A stretch of 64,000 nt of DNA from Euzebya rosea (lineage in GTDB: Bacteria > Actinomycetota > Nitriliruptoria > Euzebyales > Euzebyaceae): positions 153,818 through 217,817 of the forward strand of contig NZ_PGDQ01000011.1 in NCBI RefSeq assembly GCF_003073135.1, read 5' to 3'. The position numbers and the translations under genes were made by a program. The first letter of the stretch is position 1. Each line of letters begins with the position of its first letter. Below, in pieces: positions 16,455 through 26,160 of this stretch. Under the pieces are notes generated by a model, which was given only the letters and a program-made list of their open reading frames with translations, did no database searches and had not been told where the DNA came from.

Positions 16455-19241
16455 TCAGCCCAGGTCGGTCTCGCCGCAGTGCAGGCCGATGTGGGCGCGG
16501 GCGGCATCGCGGAGCTGCAGCGTTGCGGCCCAGCCCGACCCCGAGGGGAGGATCGGGTCGCCGACGACGAGGTCGATGGTGCCGCGACGCAGATGGGTGG
16601 AGGGAGGGGCCAGCACCCGGCGGCTGCCCCGGATCGCGACGGGGACCACGGGCACACCGGCCGTCGCCGCGACGTCGAAGGCACCCAGACGGAACGGGCG
16701 CAGCCCGCGAACGCGGTCCAGGCCGCCCTCGGGGAAGACCACCAGGTAGCTGCGGCTGTCCAGCGTCGCCGACAGCGCAGCCACGTCGGCGACCCCCTGC
16801 GTGCGGTCGTGGCGTTCGACGAACACCGCACCCAGCCGTCGCAGGACGAACCCCTCGATCGGCTTGTCGGCCAGCGCCTCCCCGACGACGAACCGGACGG
16901 CACCGGGCACGTGGGCCGACAGGGCCAGCCCGTCGATCCAGCTGGCGTGGTTGGCGACCACCACCGCTGGCGGGGGCGGCCAATCCCCCCTCACCACCGC
17001 AGGCGTGCGCGTCAGCCGCATGACCCCACGAAGGACCCGGCGAACCAGCGCCCACCGCAGCGCCCGGCCAGGCACCAGCGCCACGAGCAGGGCGAGGGGC
17101 ACGACGACGGTGACCGCGAGCAGCCTCGCCCATGCCGCATGGCCGGCCTCCACGACCCGACCACGCACCCCGCGGAGGCTGCTGGGGATCCCGAGCCAGC
17201 CGAAGCGGGCCAGCTGCATCCACGCCGCACGGACCGGCCGCTCCAGCTGCCCGTCGGCGTGGCGTGCCGCCGTCTCGGCCCGGCGCAGCTTGCCGCTGGA
17301 CGTCTTGGGCACGGCCCCCGGGCCGACCAGCACGATCTCGTCGGGCGGGGTCTCGACCACCGCGACGGCCGCGTCGAGGATCCGGCCGCGGATGGCCTCC
17401 CGTGCCGCCGGGTCGGTCTCGCGGGTCTCCGCCACCACGACCAGCCGTTCGGTGCCCCGCTCGGCGTCGCCCACCCCGAACGCGGCGACGCAGCCGGCCC
17501 GGACGCCGTCGACGGTGCCGATGACCTGCTCGAGCTCCTGGGGGTGCAGGTTGCGGCCGGCGCGGATGATCAGGTCCTTGACGCGGCCGGTGATGACGAT
17601 GTCGCCGTCGGCCAGGTAGCCGAGGTCGCCGGTGTCCAGCCAGTCACCGTCACGCAGGGCCCGGGTGGCCTCGTCGTTGCGGAGGTACCCGCGGGTCGCC
17701 GACGGCCCGGTGAACTGGATGCGGCCCTGCGTCCGGTCGGACACGGCACGGCCGGTCCGGTCGACCACGCGGATGGCGTAGCCGGGCAGCGGTTGTCCGC
17801 AGGCGGCCAGCTCGAGCACGTCCGACCCCGCGGCGTCTGGGAGGACCGGCTCGGCCACCCCACCACGCGGCAGCCGGTCCCGGCTGATCCGGTCGATGAT
17901 CGGCGGGCGGCCGACGGGCGGGAAGGCCAGCCCGACGGCGGCCTCGGCCAGTCCGTAGACGGGCGCGAGCGCCTGGGGGCGCAGGCCGACCGGGCCGAAC
18001 CGCTCGGCGAACCGTCGGAGGGTGTCGGGACCGACCGCTTCGGCCCCGTTGAACGCCAGCCGCCACGTGGACAGGTCGAGGGTGGCCAGCTGCTCGTCGG
18101 TGACGCGGCGCAGGCACAGCTCGTAGCCGAAGTTGGGTGATGCGGCGAGGGTGCCACCGTGGTCGGTGATGGCCTGCAGCCACGACGCCGGGCGGACGAG
18201 GAAGTCCTGCGGTGGCATCGAGATCAGCCGCATGCCGACGTGGAGGCTCCCGAGCCACGCGCCGATCAGGCCCATGTCGTGGTACAGCGGCAGCCAGCTG
18301 ACGAACACGTCGTCGGGGGCGGCTTGGATGACCTGCGCCATCGCGTCGATGTTGACGACGAGGTCGCGGTGGCTGAGCACGACGCCCTTCGGGGCCCCGG
18401 TGCTGCCGGAGGTGTACTGCACCAGGGCGACATCGTCGGGGCCGGCCCGGGGCAGGGGGTCGGTGCCGTCGACCTCGGCCAGCTCGTCGGCGGTGCAGAC
18501 GTGGCGGAGCGTCGTGACGTGGGCGCGCATGAGCGTGGCGAGCGATCGGCCCTCGGGGACGGTGATCAGGATGCTGGCGTGGGCGTTGTCGAGGATGTGG
18601 CGTTGCCGCTGCAGGTGCTCGCCGATGCGTGAGGGGCGGTCCGGCGGGTAGATCGGCACGGCGGTGCAGCCGGCCAGGAGGACGCCGAGGAAGGACACGA
18701 AGTAGTCGCGGCCGGTCGGCAGCATCAGTGCGATGGCGTCCCCGGGTTGAGCACCACGTCCGTGCAGCCCGTGGGCGACGGCCAGCGCCTGGTCGTGCAG
18801 CTCGGCGTAGGTCAGCTCGACGGGACGGGCGTCGTCGAGCAGGCGCAGGTGCGGCCGGTCGGGATGGGTCGCCAGGTGCCAGTCGAGGCTGTCGAGGAGG
18901 GTCGGCAGGTCGGTCGGCCGGGGGCCGTCGGCGGCCGTGGGGACGACCGGCGCAGGAGCGGACGTGGACGCGGTGGCCGTGTTCGGGGCTTCGCCGTCCA
19001 CCAGCAGGTCCCGCAGGGTGGTGGCGGTGCCGAGCAGCTCGGCCGGCATCCTCGTGCCCCGCGCGTCCTCGAGCCTGGACAGCAGCTCGGCCAGCGCGAG
19101 GCTGTCCAGCGCCAGGTCGCGCTCGAGGTCGCTGTCCAGCGTCACGGTCGGGTGGCCGCGCGGCCGCAGCTCGTCCAGCAACGCGGCGGTCACCGACACG
19201 ACCAGACCGGCATCATCGCCGGATGACCGAATCGCCGTCAC
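16455..19241 (-). CDS. ACP - fatty acyl-AMP ligase - acyltransferase fusion
   Basis: 928 residues in three parts. Residues about 12-85 form an acyl carrier domain with the phosphopantetheine site in DLALDSLALAEL (Ser47). Residues about 110-660 are an AMP-forming ligase with YTSGSTGAPKGVVLSH and SWLPLYHDMGLIG, the latter typical of fatty acyl-AMP ligases, and RVKDLIIRAGRN near its C-domain. Residues about 690-920 are a PlsC-type acyltransferase with NHASWID (the HxxxxD motif) and FPEGG, preceded by one hydrophobic segment (VTVVVPLALLVALV). A plausible path is activation of a fatty acid, loading onto the built-in carrier and transfer to a lipid acceptor at the membrane. That order of events is inference. 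The GTG start has GACACT six bases upstream, fitting the leaderless pattern. Confidence 0.85.
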   Translation of the reverse strand: MTAIRSSGDDAGLVVSVTAALLDELRPRGHPTVTLDSDLERDLALDSLALAELLSRLEDARGTRMPAELLGTATTLRDLLVDGEAPNTATASTSAPAPVVPTAADGPRPTDLPTLLDSLDWHLATHPDRPHLRLLDDARPVELTYAELHDQALAVAHGLHGRGAQPGDAIALMLPTGRDYFVSFLGVLLAGCTAVPIYPPDRPSRIGEHLQRQRHILDNAHASILITVPEGRSLATLMRAHVTTLRHVCTADELAEVDGTDPLPRAGPDDVALVQYTSGSTGAPKGVVLSHRDLVVNIDAMAQVIQAAPDDVFVSWLPLYHDMGLIGAWLGSLHVGMRLISMPPQDFLVRPASWLQAITDHGGTLAASPNFGYELCLRRVTDEQLATLDLSTWRLAFNGAEAVGPDTLRRFAERFGPVGLRPQALAPVYGLAEAAVGLAFPPVGRPPIIDRISRDRLPRGGVAEPVLPDAAGSDVLELAACGQPLPGYAIRVVDRTGRAVSDRTQGRIQFTGPSATRGYLRNDEATRALRDGDWLDTGDLGYLADGDIVITGRVKDLIIRAGRNLHPQELEQVIGTVDGVRAGCVAAFGVGDAERGTERLVVVAETRETDPAAREAIRGRILDAAVAVVETPPDEIVLVGPGAVPKTSSGKLRRAETAARHADGQLERPVRAAWMQLARFGWLGIPSSLRGVRGRVVEAGHAAWARLLAVTVVVPLALLVALVPGRALRWALVRRVLRGVMRLTRTPAVVRGDWPPPPAVVVANHASWIDGLALSAHVPGAVRFVVGEALADKPIEGFVLRRLGAVFVERHDRTQGVADVAALSATLDSRSYLVVFPEGGLDRVRGLRPFRLGAFDVAATAGVPVVPVAIRGSRRVLAPPSTHLRRGTIDLVVGDPILPSGSGWAATLQLRDAARAHIGLHCGETDLG

Positions 19242-19372
19242 CCCGCCAGTGTCGCCGATCGGCGTGCCCTTGGGGAGGGGGGTGGTGTCGGCAGGCCGGG
19301 GGGACTAGGGTCAGATCTCGTCAGAGTCGGGACGTGGGCACCTCGACATTCTTGCCATTCAGGAGGATGTTG

Positions 19373-20980
19373 ATGAACCGCCATGCCCATCTCGGCGCGC
19401 TCCTCGCGCTGCTGCTCGCCGTCAGCCTGCTGCCGACCGTCGCCGGTGCCGCACCGTCCGGCAACGCCTGTCTCACCCGCAACCTGAACCAGACCAACAA
19501 GCTGCTCGCCTGTGTCAATGCCGACGACGTCCTCGTCCACATGGAGGCGTGGCAGGCGATCGCCGACGCCAACGGCGGGACGCGCGCATCCGGTACCCCC
19601 GGCTACGACGCCTCCGCGGACTACGTCGCCGACCTGCTCGAGGCGGCCGGCTACACCGTCGAGCGCCAGGTCTTCGACTTCAGCCTGTTCACGGAGAACT
19701 CCAGCTCCCTCGTGGCGGACGGCACACCCATCGAGACCCAGGCCTTCGCCTTCTCGGGCAGCGGCACCGTCCTCGGCGGCAACGTCATCCCGGTCGACCT
19801 CGACCTCGGGCTGGGCAACGCATCCACGTCGGGCTGCGAACCCGCCGACTTCGTCGGACTCGACTGGTCCGGGCCCGATGACATCGCGTTGATCCAGCGC
19901 GGGGCCTGCTTCTTCAGCGACAAGGCCCTGAACGCCCAGGCCGCCGGGGCGGAGGCCGTCATCATCTTCAACCAGGGCAACACGGCCGACCCGGGCCGTC
20001 AGGACATCATCGGGGGCACGCTCGGCGAGGGTGTCGTGGGCGTCCTGACCATCCCGGTCCTGGACACCTCCTACTCCGACGGCCTGGTGGTGCTCGGGGC
20101 GACGACAGTCGACCTGTCCGCCGACACCACCATCGTCACCAGCACCACCGAGAACGTCATCGGCGACCTGCCGGGCGTGAACCCCGACAACGTCGTCATG
20201 GCCGGTGCGCACCTGGACTCGGTGGCTGCGGGTCCGGGCATCAACGACAACGGGAGCGGCTCGGGTGCGCTGCTGGCCATCGCGCTGGCGCTCGGCAACA
20301 ACACGAAGTACACGCCGCAGAACACCCTGCGGTTCGCGTGGTGGGGTGCGGAGGAATCCGGCCTCATCGGGTCCGAGCAGTACGTGTTCAACCCGGACTT
20401 CGGCCTGACGCAGGAGGAGTACGACGCGCTCGCGCTGTACCTCAACTTCGACATGGTCGGCTCGCCGAACTTCATCTACGGCGTCTACGACGCCGACGAG
20501 TCCACGTTCCCCGCACCCGTCTTCATCCCGCCGGGGTCGGCGGAGCTCGAGGACCTGTTCGAGGCCTTCTACTCGGCCAACAACATCCCCTACGAGGACT
20601 CCGAGTTCTCCGGGCGGTCGGACTACCAGGCGTTCATCGACGTCGGCATCCCCGCCAGCGGGCTGTTCACGGGGGCCGAGGGCGTCAAGACCGAGGAGCA
20701 GCAAGCCATCTGGGGCGGCACCGCCGGTGACCAGTACGACCCCTGCTACCACCTGGCCTGCGACACGATCGACAACCCCAGCACCGAAGCGCTGGACGTC
20801 AACGTCGACGCGATCGCCTACGCCATCTTCAACCTGGCGGCCTCCACCGAGGCCATCAACGGCGTGCCGGGCACCAGCCTGCCGGGCCGTGGCCCCGACG
20901 ACGTCGTCCTCGACGGGCCGCAAGGCACGTTCCTCAGCGGTGGTGGTTCGCACATCGACCACGGGCAGGCGTCGGAGTAG
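19373..20980 (+). CDS. Secreted M28 family zinc peptidase with PA domain
   Basis: 535 residues. AGGAGG at 19361-19366 fixes the ATG at 19373. A signal peptide ends near GAAPSG (residue 27). A protease-associated (PA) insert is seen at DDIALIQRGACFFSDKALNA and AVIIFNQG. The catalytic domain carries the co-catalytic zinc ligands in AGAHLDSV (His, Asp), NDNGSGSGALL (bridging Asp), WWGAEESGLIGSEQ (catalytic Glu and ligand), FDMVGSPN and a C-terminal YHLACDT (His). The motifs are intact, so an active extracellular aminopeptidase is expected. Paired cysteines (DPCYHLACDT) may form a disulfide. A strong hairpin follows the stop. Confidence 0.9.
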   Translation: MNRHAHLGALLALLLAVSLLPTVAGAAPSGNACLTRNLNQTNKLLACVNADDVLVHMEAWQAIADANGGTRASGTPGYDASADYVADLLEAAGYTVERQVFDFSLFTENSSSLVADGTPIETQAFAFSGSGTVLGGNVIPVDLDLGLGNASTSGCEPADFVGLDWSGPDDIALIQRGACFFSDKALNAQAAGAEAVIIFNQGNTADPGRQDIIGGTLGEGVVGVLTIPVLDTSYSDGLVVLGATTVDLSADTTIVTSTTENVIGDLPGVNPDNVVMAGAHLDSVAAGPGINDNGSGSGALLAIALALGNNTKYTPQNTLRFAWWGAEESGLIGSEQYVFNPDFGLTQEEYDALALYLNFDMVGSPNFIYGVYDADESTFPAPVFIPPGSAELEDLFEAFYSANNIPYEDSEFSGRSDYQAFIDVGIPASGLFTGAEGVKTEEQQAIWGGTAGDQYDPCYHLACDTIDNPSTEALDVNVDAIAYAIFNLAASTEAINGVPGTSLPGRGPDDVVLDGPQGTFLSGGGSHIDHGQASE

Positions 20981-21004
20981 CCCGACCCCGCCATCGGTAC
21001 GACG

Positions 21005-21029
21005 AGGGGCACCCCACCGGGGTGCCCCT
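21005..21029. terminator. Bidirectional hairpin between convergent genes
   Basis: AGGGGCACCCC and GGGGTGCCCCT pair as a perfect 11-bp stem with a three-base loop (ACC), between the stop codons at 20980 and 21069. There is no clear T-tract on either side, which is common in high-GC genomes. Confidence 0.8.
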
Positions 21030-21068
21030 CCGGTTGACTGGCCGCCAGCGAGCGACCGGGGCCGGGCT

Positions 21069-23468
21069 TCAGCCCAGCGGGGCGGTCACCACGCCGACGC
21101 CGCTGGGCAGCTCCGCGGTCCAGGCCATCATCCCGTCGGTCAGCGCCGGCCAGCCGTGGTAGCGGCCCTCGCCGGTCAGCGGCCGGGCCGGCCCGAACGT
21201 CAGGCCCCCGTCGGTCGAGACGGCCGTCCGCAGCGACCACGTCGGATCCGTCGCCTGCTGCCAGACGACCCGGAGCCCGTCGGGTTCGACCTGCAGCTGT
21301 GGCTGGTAGGACCACTCGCTGGGCCCGTCGACCCGGCCGGACGTCGACCAGGTCGCACCGGCGTCGTCGGACCGCTGGACCCAGACGTCGGTGAACGCCG
21401 AGTCGACGGTGCTGGTGTGGGCCAGGACGATCCCACCGTCGGGGGTGATCGCCAGCGACGGCGACAGGGCGGGGTTGCCCTCGACCCCCTCGGCGGTGGG
21501 TTCGTCGCGACGCAGGATCCGGTCGGTCCAGCGGCGGTCGGTGGAGAACGTGATGCCACCGTCGGTCGACACGGCACCGAAGATGCCGACGTCGTCGGGG
21601 TTGCCGCTGCGACCCGGCGTCGGGTCCTCGCGGTTGTCCTCCCACGCGACGGCCACGGTGTCGCCGTGCACGGCGATGGTGGGCTCGACCGATGCCGGGA
21701 TGTGCAGGAGCTCACGGGGCGGGACGGCGTACTGCGTCATGCCACCGCTCCACGACTGTGCGAACGACAGCCGGGTCGCGGTCGACACCCCGTCCAGCCG
21801 CTGGTGGTGGATCGCCCACGTCCCGTCGTCGACCTGCGCCTGCCAGACCAGGTGGTCCACGCCGTCCCCGGTGGCCAGCACCGGACGGGCGGCGTTGCCC
21901 TCGGCGACCACCTCGGCCGGGCCGAAGGACGCCCCACCGTCCGTCGAGCGTCGCACGACGACGTCACCGCCGAACCGTCGCGGGTCGTGGACCTCGTAGG
22001 CGACCGTGACCGTGTCGTCGCGGACCACGATCGAGGGCGACCGTCCCTCCCCCAGCGCCACCGCCACCGACCACGTCAGCCCGCCGTCCAGCGAGCGCTG
22101 GTGGGTGACGACCCTGGCCTGGCCACCGGTCCGCTGCTGCTGGACCAGGTGCACGACGTCGCCGTCGCGGGCGAGGTCGGCGAAGCCACCCCAGTCGGCG
22201 TCGGTCAGCGACACGAGCGGGGTGCCGTCGGCGAGGGATGGCGTCCGTGCCGCCGAGGTGGGCGCGGACAACCACACCGGCGTGGAGTTCATGACGAACG
22301 TGTCGACGTAGTCCAGCGGGTCGGGCAGGCCGACGCGGCTGGCACCGACGGTCATGGCGGTGACCCGGTAGAAGGCCGACGACGACGGCAGCTCGAAGGC
22401 AACGGTGTCCGCGATCCCGTCGGGCACGACCTCGGCGACGACCGCACCGGTGTCGTCGACGACCCGTATGGTGTGGCCGGCGCCGTTCTCGATGGCGAGG
22501 GCCAGGGTGACCGTGTCGCCGGACGGGTCGGCCCAGCCACCGGTGATCGCCTCGAACCCGTCGACCCCGTCGGCGTCCAGCAGGGTGGCGATGCGGATGC
22601 CGGCGATGCCCTGTCCGGCGAGCGTGCGGCCGGCGCGGATGCCCTCGACCAGCGCTTCCTCCGTCACCCCGGTGGTCAGCACGTACGCCGCGCTGCCGCC
22701 GGGACCGGAGGGACCGGCCCACACCTGCTTGAAGTGGTTGTCGGATCCGTTGACCGCGGCGACCCGCCCACCGGCCTCGGCCAGCGCCTGGTAGTACGCC
22801 TCGTTGGAGCCGTTGCCGCCGCCGGGGAAGCCGGCGTCCTGCAGGGCGCTGTCGCCACCGCGAAGCGCTTCGATGTGGGAGAGGGGGAAGTCGACCAGCT
22901 CGGCCATGCAGTCGTCGGCGCCGCCGTCCTTGGGGTGGGCCATGCCGAGCAGCCCGTCCTGGGCGGCGACCTCCAGCGTCATCTCGGCCATGCCGCAGCC
23001 GACCCGGTCGGTGGAGCCGTGGTCGATGCGGGTCTGGATGGCGAACGCCGTGCCGTGCCGGCCACCGCCCCACTCCTCACCGGTCAGCAGCACCCGGTCG
23101 CCCATCGCGAACGGTGACCGGTCGAGGTCGAAGTCGGGGTCGTAGTGCTGGGCGAAGTTGCGGTGGTCGGTGAACGCCACCGCCGCCATGCCGGCCCGCA
23201 GCGCCTGGTCGCGCTGTTCGTCGAGGAACGTGTCGTGGCTCTCGGGGGTGTCGAACTCCTGGTGGAACACCCCACCGTCGGAGGAGTGGTCGGTGTGCAG
23301 GTGCATGTCGAACGGCACCCATGCCAACCCGTCGAGCTCGGCCTCGACGGCGGCGGTCAGCGCGGCGCTACGGATCGGCTGGGCGAGCCCGTCGGCCCGG
23401 ACGGTCGGCGCGGCGACACCCACGGCGACCAGGACCAGCAGCAGCGGGACGGCAAGGAATCGGCTCAT
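21069..23468 (-). CDS. Secreted PHP (CehA/McbA-like) metallohydrolase with sialidase-like propeller
   Basis: 799 residues. The ATG at 23468 opens a signal peptide (LAVPLLLVLVAVGVAAP). Residues about 50-330 are a PHP-type domain: FDMHLHTDHSSDGG gives the first metal-binding HxH, AFTDHRNF and GMAHPKDGG further ligands, and VNGSDNH the last. CehA/McbA enzymes are secreted or cytoplasmic phosphodiester/carbaryl-type hydrolases. Residues about 420-795 are a beta propeller with Asp-box-like repeats (RSTDGGASFGPA, RSDDAGATWSTS, STDGGLTFGPA) as in exo-sialidases. The substrate is unknown; the propeller may hold carbohydrate. The reading frame is open far upstream of the start, but that stretch overlaps the opposite-strand GGT gene and has no signal-peptide logic. 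Confidence 0.82.
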   Translation of the reverse strand: MSRFLAVPLLLVLVAVGVAAPTVRADGLAQPIRSAALTAAVEAELDGLAWVPFDMHLHTDHSSDGGVFHQEFDTPESHDTFLDEQRDQALRAGMAAVAFTDHRNFAQHYDPDFDLDRSPFAMGDRVLLTGEEWGGGRHGTAFAIQTRIDHGSTDRVGCGMAEMTLEVAAQDGLLGMAHPKDGGADDCMAELVDFPLSHIEALRGGDSALQDAGFPGGGNGSNEAYYQALAEAGGRVAAVNGSDNHFKQVWAGPSGPGGSAAYVLTTGVTEEALVEGIRAGRTLAGQGIAGIRIATLLDADGVDGFEAITGGWADPSGDTVTLALAIENGAGHTIRVVDDTGAVVAEVVPDGIADTVAFELPSSSAFYRVTAMTVGASRVGLPDPLDYVDTFVMNSTPVWLSAPTSAARTPSLADGTPLVSLTDADWGGFADLARDGDVVHLVQQQRTGGQARVVTHQRSLDGGLTWSVAVALGEGRSPSIVVRDDTVTVAYEVHDPRRFGGDVVVRRSTDGGASFGPAEVVAEGNAARPVLATGDGVDHLVWQAQVDDGTWAIHHQRLDGVSTATRLSFAQSWSGGMTQYAVPPRELLHIPASVEPTIAVHGDTVAVAWEDNREDPTPGRSGNPDDVGIFGAVSTDGGITFSTDRRWTDRILRRDEPTAEGVEGNPALSPSLAITPDGGIVLAHTSTVDSAFTDVWVQRSDDAGATWSTSGRVDGPSEWSYQPQLQVEPDGLRVVWQQATDPTWSLRTAVSTDGGLTFGPARPLTGEGRYHGWPALTDGMMAWTAELPSGVGVVTAPLG

Positions 23469-23555
23469 GGGGACCACGTTCGCCACGACCACCCCCCGGT
23501 CCTGCCCGCCTATCCCACCCGCCGGACGAAATCGCCAACGCCGGTGAGGGGTTGC

Positions 23556-23568
23556 TACAACACCGGGA
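23556..23568 (+). promoter_or_regulatory. Putative leaderless promoter of the GGT gene
   Basis: TACAAC at 23556-23561 lies six bases before the ATG at 23568, and no Shine-Dalgarno sequence is well placed. This fits the leaderless pattern seen at other starts here, although the last base of the hexamer is C. Confidence 0.35.
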
Positions 23569-26147
23569 TGTCCCTGAAGCTGTCCACGATCCTCCTCTGC
23601 CTGCTCGTCGGGCTCGCCCCGACGGCCGCGTCGGCTGCCGAGGGAAGCCAGTTCTCCCCGCCCGTCCGAGGGCACGGCGGGGTCGTGTCGACCGAGTCGT
23701 TCGCGGCCGGGCAGGTCGGCCGTGACGTGCTGGATGCCGGCGGCACGGCGGTCGACGCCGCGATCGCGGCGGTGTTCGCGCTGAACGTCGCCCGCCCCCA
23801 GTCGTGCGGGATCGGTGGTGGCGGCTTCGCCGTGGTCCACCAGGTCGACGGCGAGGTCGCGGCGCTGGACTTCCGCGAGACCGCCCCCGCGGCGATCACA
23901 CCGGACACGTTCGGCGGGGTCGGGCTGTACCAAGCGTTCACCGGCCACACCACTGTCGGCGTGCCCGGCACGGTCGCGGGGCTGTGGGCGCTGCACCAAC
24001 GGTTCGGCACGACGGACTGGGCCGACCTGGTCGCGCCGGCCGAGGCGCTGGCCCGCGATGGGGTCGAGGTGCCCGAGTCGTTGTCGTCGGCCATGGCGGC
24101 CGCGGCCCCGCGGCTGCGCCTGTTCCCCGCCGCCGCCGAGCAGTTCCTCGTCGGAGGCGTGGCGCCGTACCCGCCCGGGTCGACGCTGGTGCAGCCCGAC
24201 CTGGCCGACACCCTCGCCCTCATCGCCGCCGACGGCCCCCCTGCGTTCTACACCGGGCCGATCGCCGAGATGATCGTGGCCGACATGGTCGACAACGCCG
24301 GGGGCTACCCCGGCGACGACGGGCTGATGACCGCCGAGGACCTGGCCAGCTACGAGGCGAGGTTCCGGACGCCGCTGACGGCGGACTACCGCGGCCACGA
24401 GGTCATCGCCATGCCGCCGCCGACGTCGGGCGGGATCGCCGTGATCGAGATGCTCAACATCCTGGAGAACTTCGACCTGACCGCGGCGGGGCAGTCCAGC
24501 GCCGACCACCTGCACCTTGTCGCGGAGGCCCAGAAGATCGCCTGGGCCGACCGTGGTGCCTACGTGGCCGACAGCGACTTCGTGGACGTGCCGGTCGACC
24601 TGCTGACCAGCCAGGCCTACGCCGACCAGCGTGCCGCCGAGATCGACCTGGCATCGGCCGGCAGCTACGAACCCGCCGACCTCGGCGAGCCCGCCCCCGA
24701 CGACGGTGCGGACAACAACCCGCGGGGCAACACCACCCACCTGTCGGTCATCGACGCCACCGGCAACGTGATCGCGCTGACCTGCACGATCGAGCAGGCG
24801 TTCGGCTCGGCCATCGTCGCACCCGGCACGGGCTTCCTGCTGAACAACGAGCTGACGGACTTCTCCGCCGCGGGCACCGCCAACGAGCCCGAGCCCGGCA
24901 AGCGGCCGCGGTCATCGATCTCCCCGACCATCGTGCTGCGCGACGGCCGGCCAGTGATCGCCGTCGGTGGGGCCGGCGGTGCGACGATCGTCATGGGATC
25001 TCATCAGGCCATCGTCGGGCTGGTCGACTTCGGGCTGGACGTCGCCCAGGCCGTCGACGCCGAACGGCTGGACGCCGGCACGATCGACCTGCAGCTGGAG
25101 AACGTCCGGGTGTCCCCCGCGGTGCAGGCCGACCTGATGGAACGTGGCCACCAGGTCGTGCCCAACGGGGAGTACGGCGCGTTGCCGCGGGTCCAGGCCG
25201 TCGGTGTCGACCCGGCGACGCGCGAGCACGTCGGGACCAGCGACTCGCGGACCGACCAGGCGACCTATGCGCAGGACACCGTCGTGCTCCGTGCGGCGGG
25301 TGCGGATCGGGTGGGTACGTCGGTGGCGATCAGCCAGCAGGCGTTCGGCCGTGCGGACACCGTCGTCGTCGCAGCCGGGCTGATCGATGCGCTGGCCGGC
25401 GGTCCGTTGGCCTTCGCCGAGGACGCTCCCTTGCTGCTGACCGGCCCTGACGCGCTGGACGACCGGGTCCTGGCCGAGGTCGGCCGCCTCCGTGCCGGAC
25501 GGGCCATCGTGCTGGGTGGCCCCGCGGCGGTGTCGGAGTCCGTCACCGACGCCCTGGTCGCGGCGGGCCTGGCCGTGGAGCGGATCGCCGGCGTTGACCG
25601 GTTCGCGACCGCCGGGGCCATCGCCGAGCGGTTCGACGGGGACGCAGCGGTGGTCGTCAACGGTCGGGCCCCGGCCGATGCGCTGTCGGTCGGTCCGCTC
25701 GCGGCGGTAACCGGTCATCCGATCCTGCTGGTCGAGCGGTCGTCGGTCCCGTCGGCGACGGCGGCTGCCCTGGACGGGATCACCCGGACGACCGTCGTCG
25801 GTGGGACCGCCGTCGTGGACGAGGCCGTCACGGCGGCCCTGCCCGAGGCGACCCGACTGGCCGGCGCCGACCGGTTCGCCACCAACGACGCGGTGCTGGA
25901 GGCAGGGGCCGCCGAGGGCCTCCGTCCGGTCCGACGGTGGATCGCCGCAGGTGACGGCATCGCCGATGCGCTGGCGGCCGGTCCCTCGGTTGCGGCCGAC
26001 GGCGGCTCGTTGCTGCTGCTCGACCCGTCGAACCCGCTACGTGGCCTCGAGTCGACCCAGCGGGTGACCCTCCTCGGCGGCACGGCGGTGCTGTCGGCCC
26101 CGGTGGAGGAGGCGATCCGCGCGGCCCTGCGGAGCGAGATGGGCTGA
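23568..26147 (+). CDS. ggt: Gamma-glutamyltransferase with C-terminal CWB2 repeats
   Basis: 859 residues. After a signal peptide (about 1-24), residues about 30-560 form gamma-glutamyltransferase. GGTAVDAAIAAVFALNVARPQSCGIGGGGF is the family's N-terminal signature region (split here as GGTAVDAAIAAVFAL and SCGIGGGGF). The autoprocessing Thr is in NTTHLSVID, and EPGKRPRSSISP and GGAGGATIVMGSHQA are conserved in the small subunit. The enzyme would cleave gamma-glutamyl amides such as glutathione outside the cell. Residues about 575-859 are CWB2 modules (IVLGGPAAVSESV, RIAGVDRFATA, TVVGGTAVVDEAV, LLGGTAVLSAPV). The family usually ends near 550-600 residues, so the wall-binding tail is an addition. 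Confidence 0.88.
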   Translation: MSLKLSTILLCLLVGLAPTAASAAEGSQFSPPVRGHGGVVSTESFAAGQVGRDVLDAGGTAVDAAIAAVFALNVARPQSCGIGGGGFAVVHQVDGEVAALDFRETAPAAITPDTFGGVGLYQAFTGHTTVGVPGTVAGLWALHQRFGTTDWADLVAPAEALARDGVEVPESLSSAMAAAAPRLRLFPAAAEQFLVGGVAPYPPGSTLVQPDLADTLALIAADGPPAFYTGPIAEMIVADMVDNAGGYPGDDGLMTAEDLASYEARFRTPLTADYRGHEVIAMPPPTSGGIAVIEMLNILENFDLTAAGQSSADHLHLVAEAQKIAWADRGAYVADSDFVDVPVDLLTSQAYADQRAAEIDLASAGSYEPADLGEPAPDDGADNNPRGNTTHLSVIDATGNVIALTCTIEQAFGSAIVAPGTGFLLNNELTDFSAAGTANEPEPGKRPRSSISPTIVLRDGRPVIAVGGAGGATIVMGSHQAIVGLVDFGLDVAQAVDAERLDAGTIDLQLENVRVSPAVQADLMERGHQVVPNGEYGALPRVQAVGVDPATREHVGTSDSRTDQATYAQDTVVLRAAGADRVGTSVAISQQAFGRADTVVVAAGLIDALAGGPLAFAEDAPLLLTGPDALDDRVLAEVGRLRAGRAIVLGGPAAVSESVTDALVAAGLAVERIAGVDRFATAGAIAERFDGDAAVVVNGRAPADALSVGPLAAVTGHPILLVERSSVPSATAAALDGITRTTVVGGTAVVDEAVTAALPEATRLAGADRFATNDAVLEAGAAEGLRPVRRWIAAGDGIADALAAGPSVAADGGSLLLLDPSNPLRGLESTQRVTLLGGTAVLSAPVEEAIRAALRSEMG

Positions 26148-26160
26148 CACCCACCACCCC

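Noticed and set aside
20727..23117. Plus-strand frame of about 800 codons across the M28 end and the PHP gene.
   Set aside because: It crosses a strong bidirectional hairpin and lies opposite a gene with clear PHP and propeller motifs.
23469..24740. Upstream extension of the PHP gene on the minus strand.
   Set aside because: It overlaps the GGT catalytic region, and the signal peptide starts at 23468.
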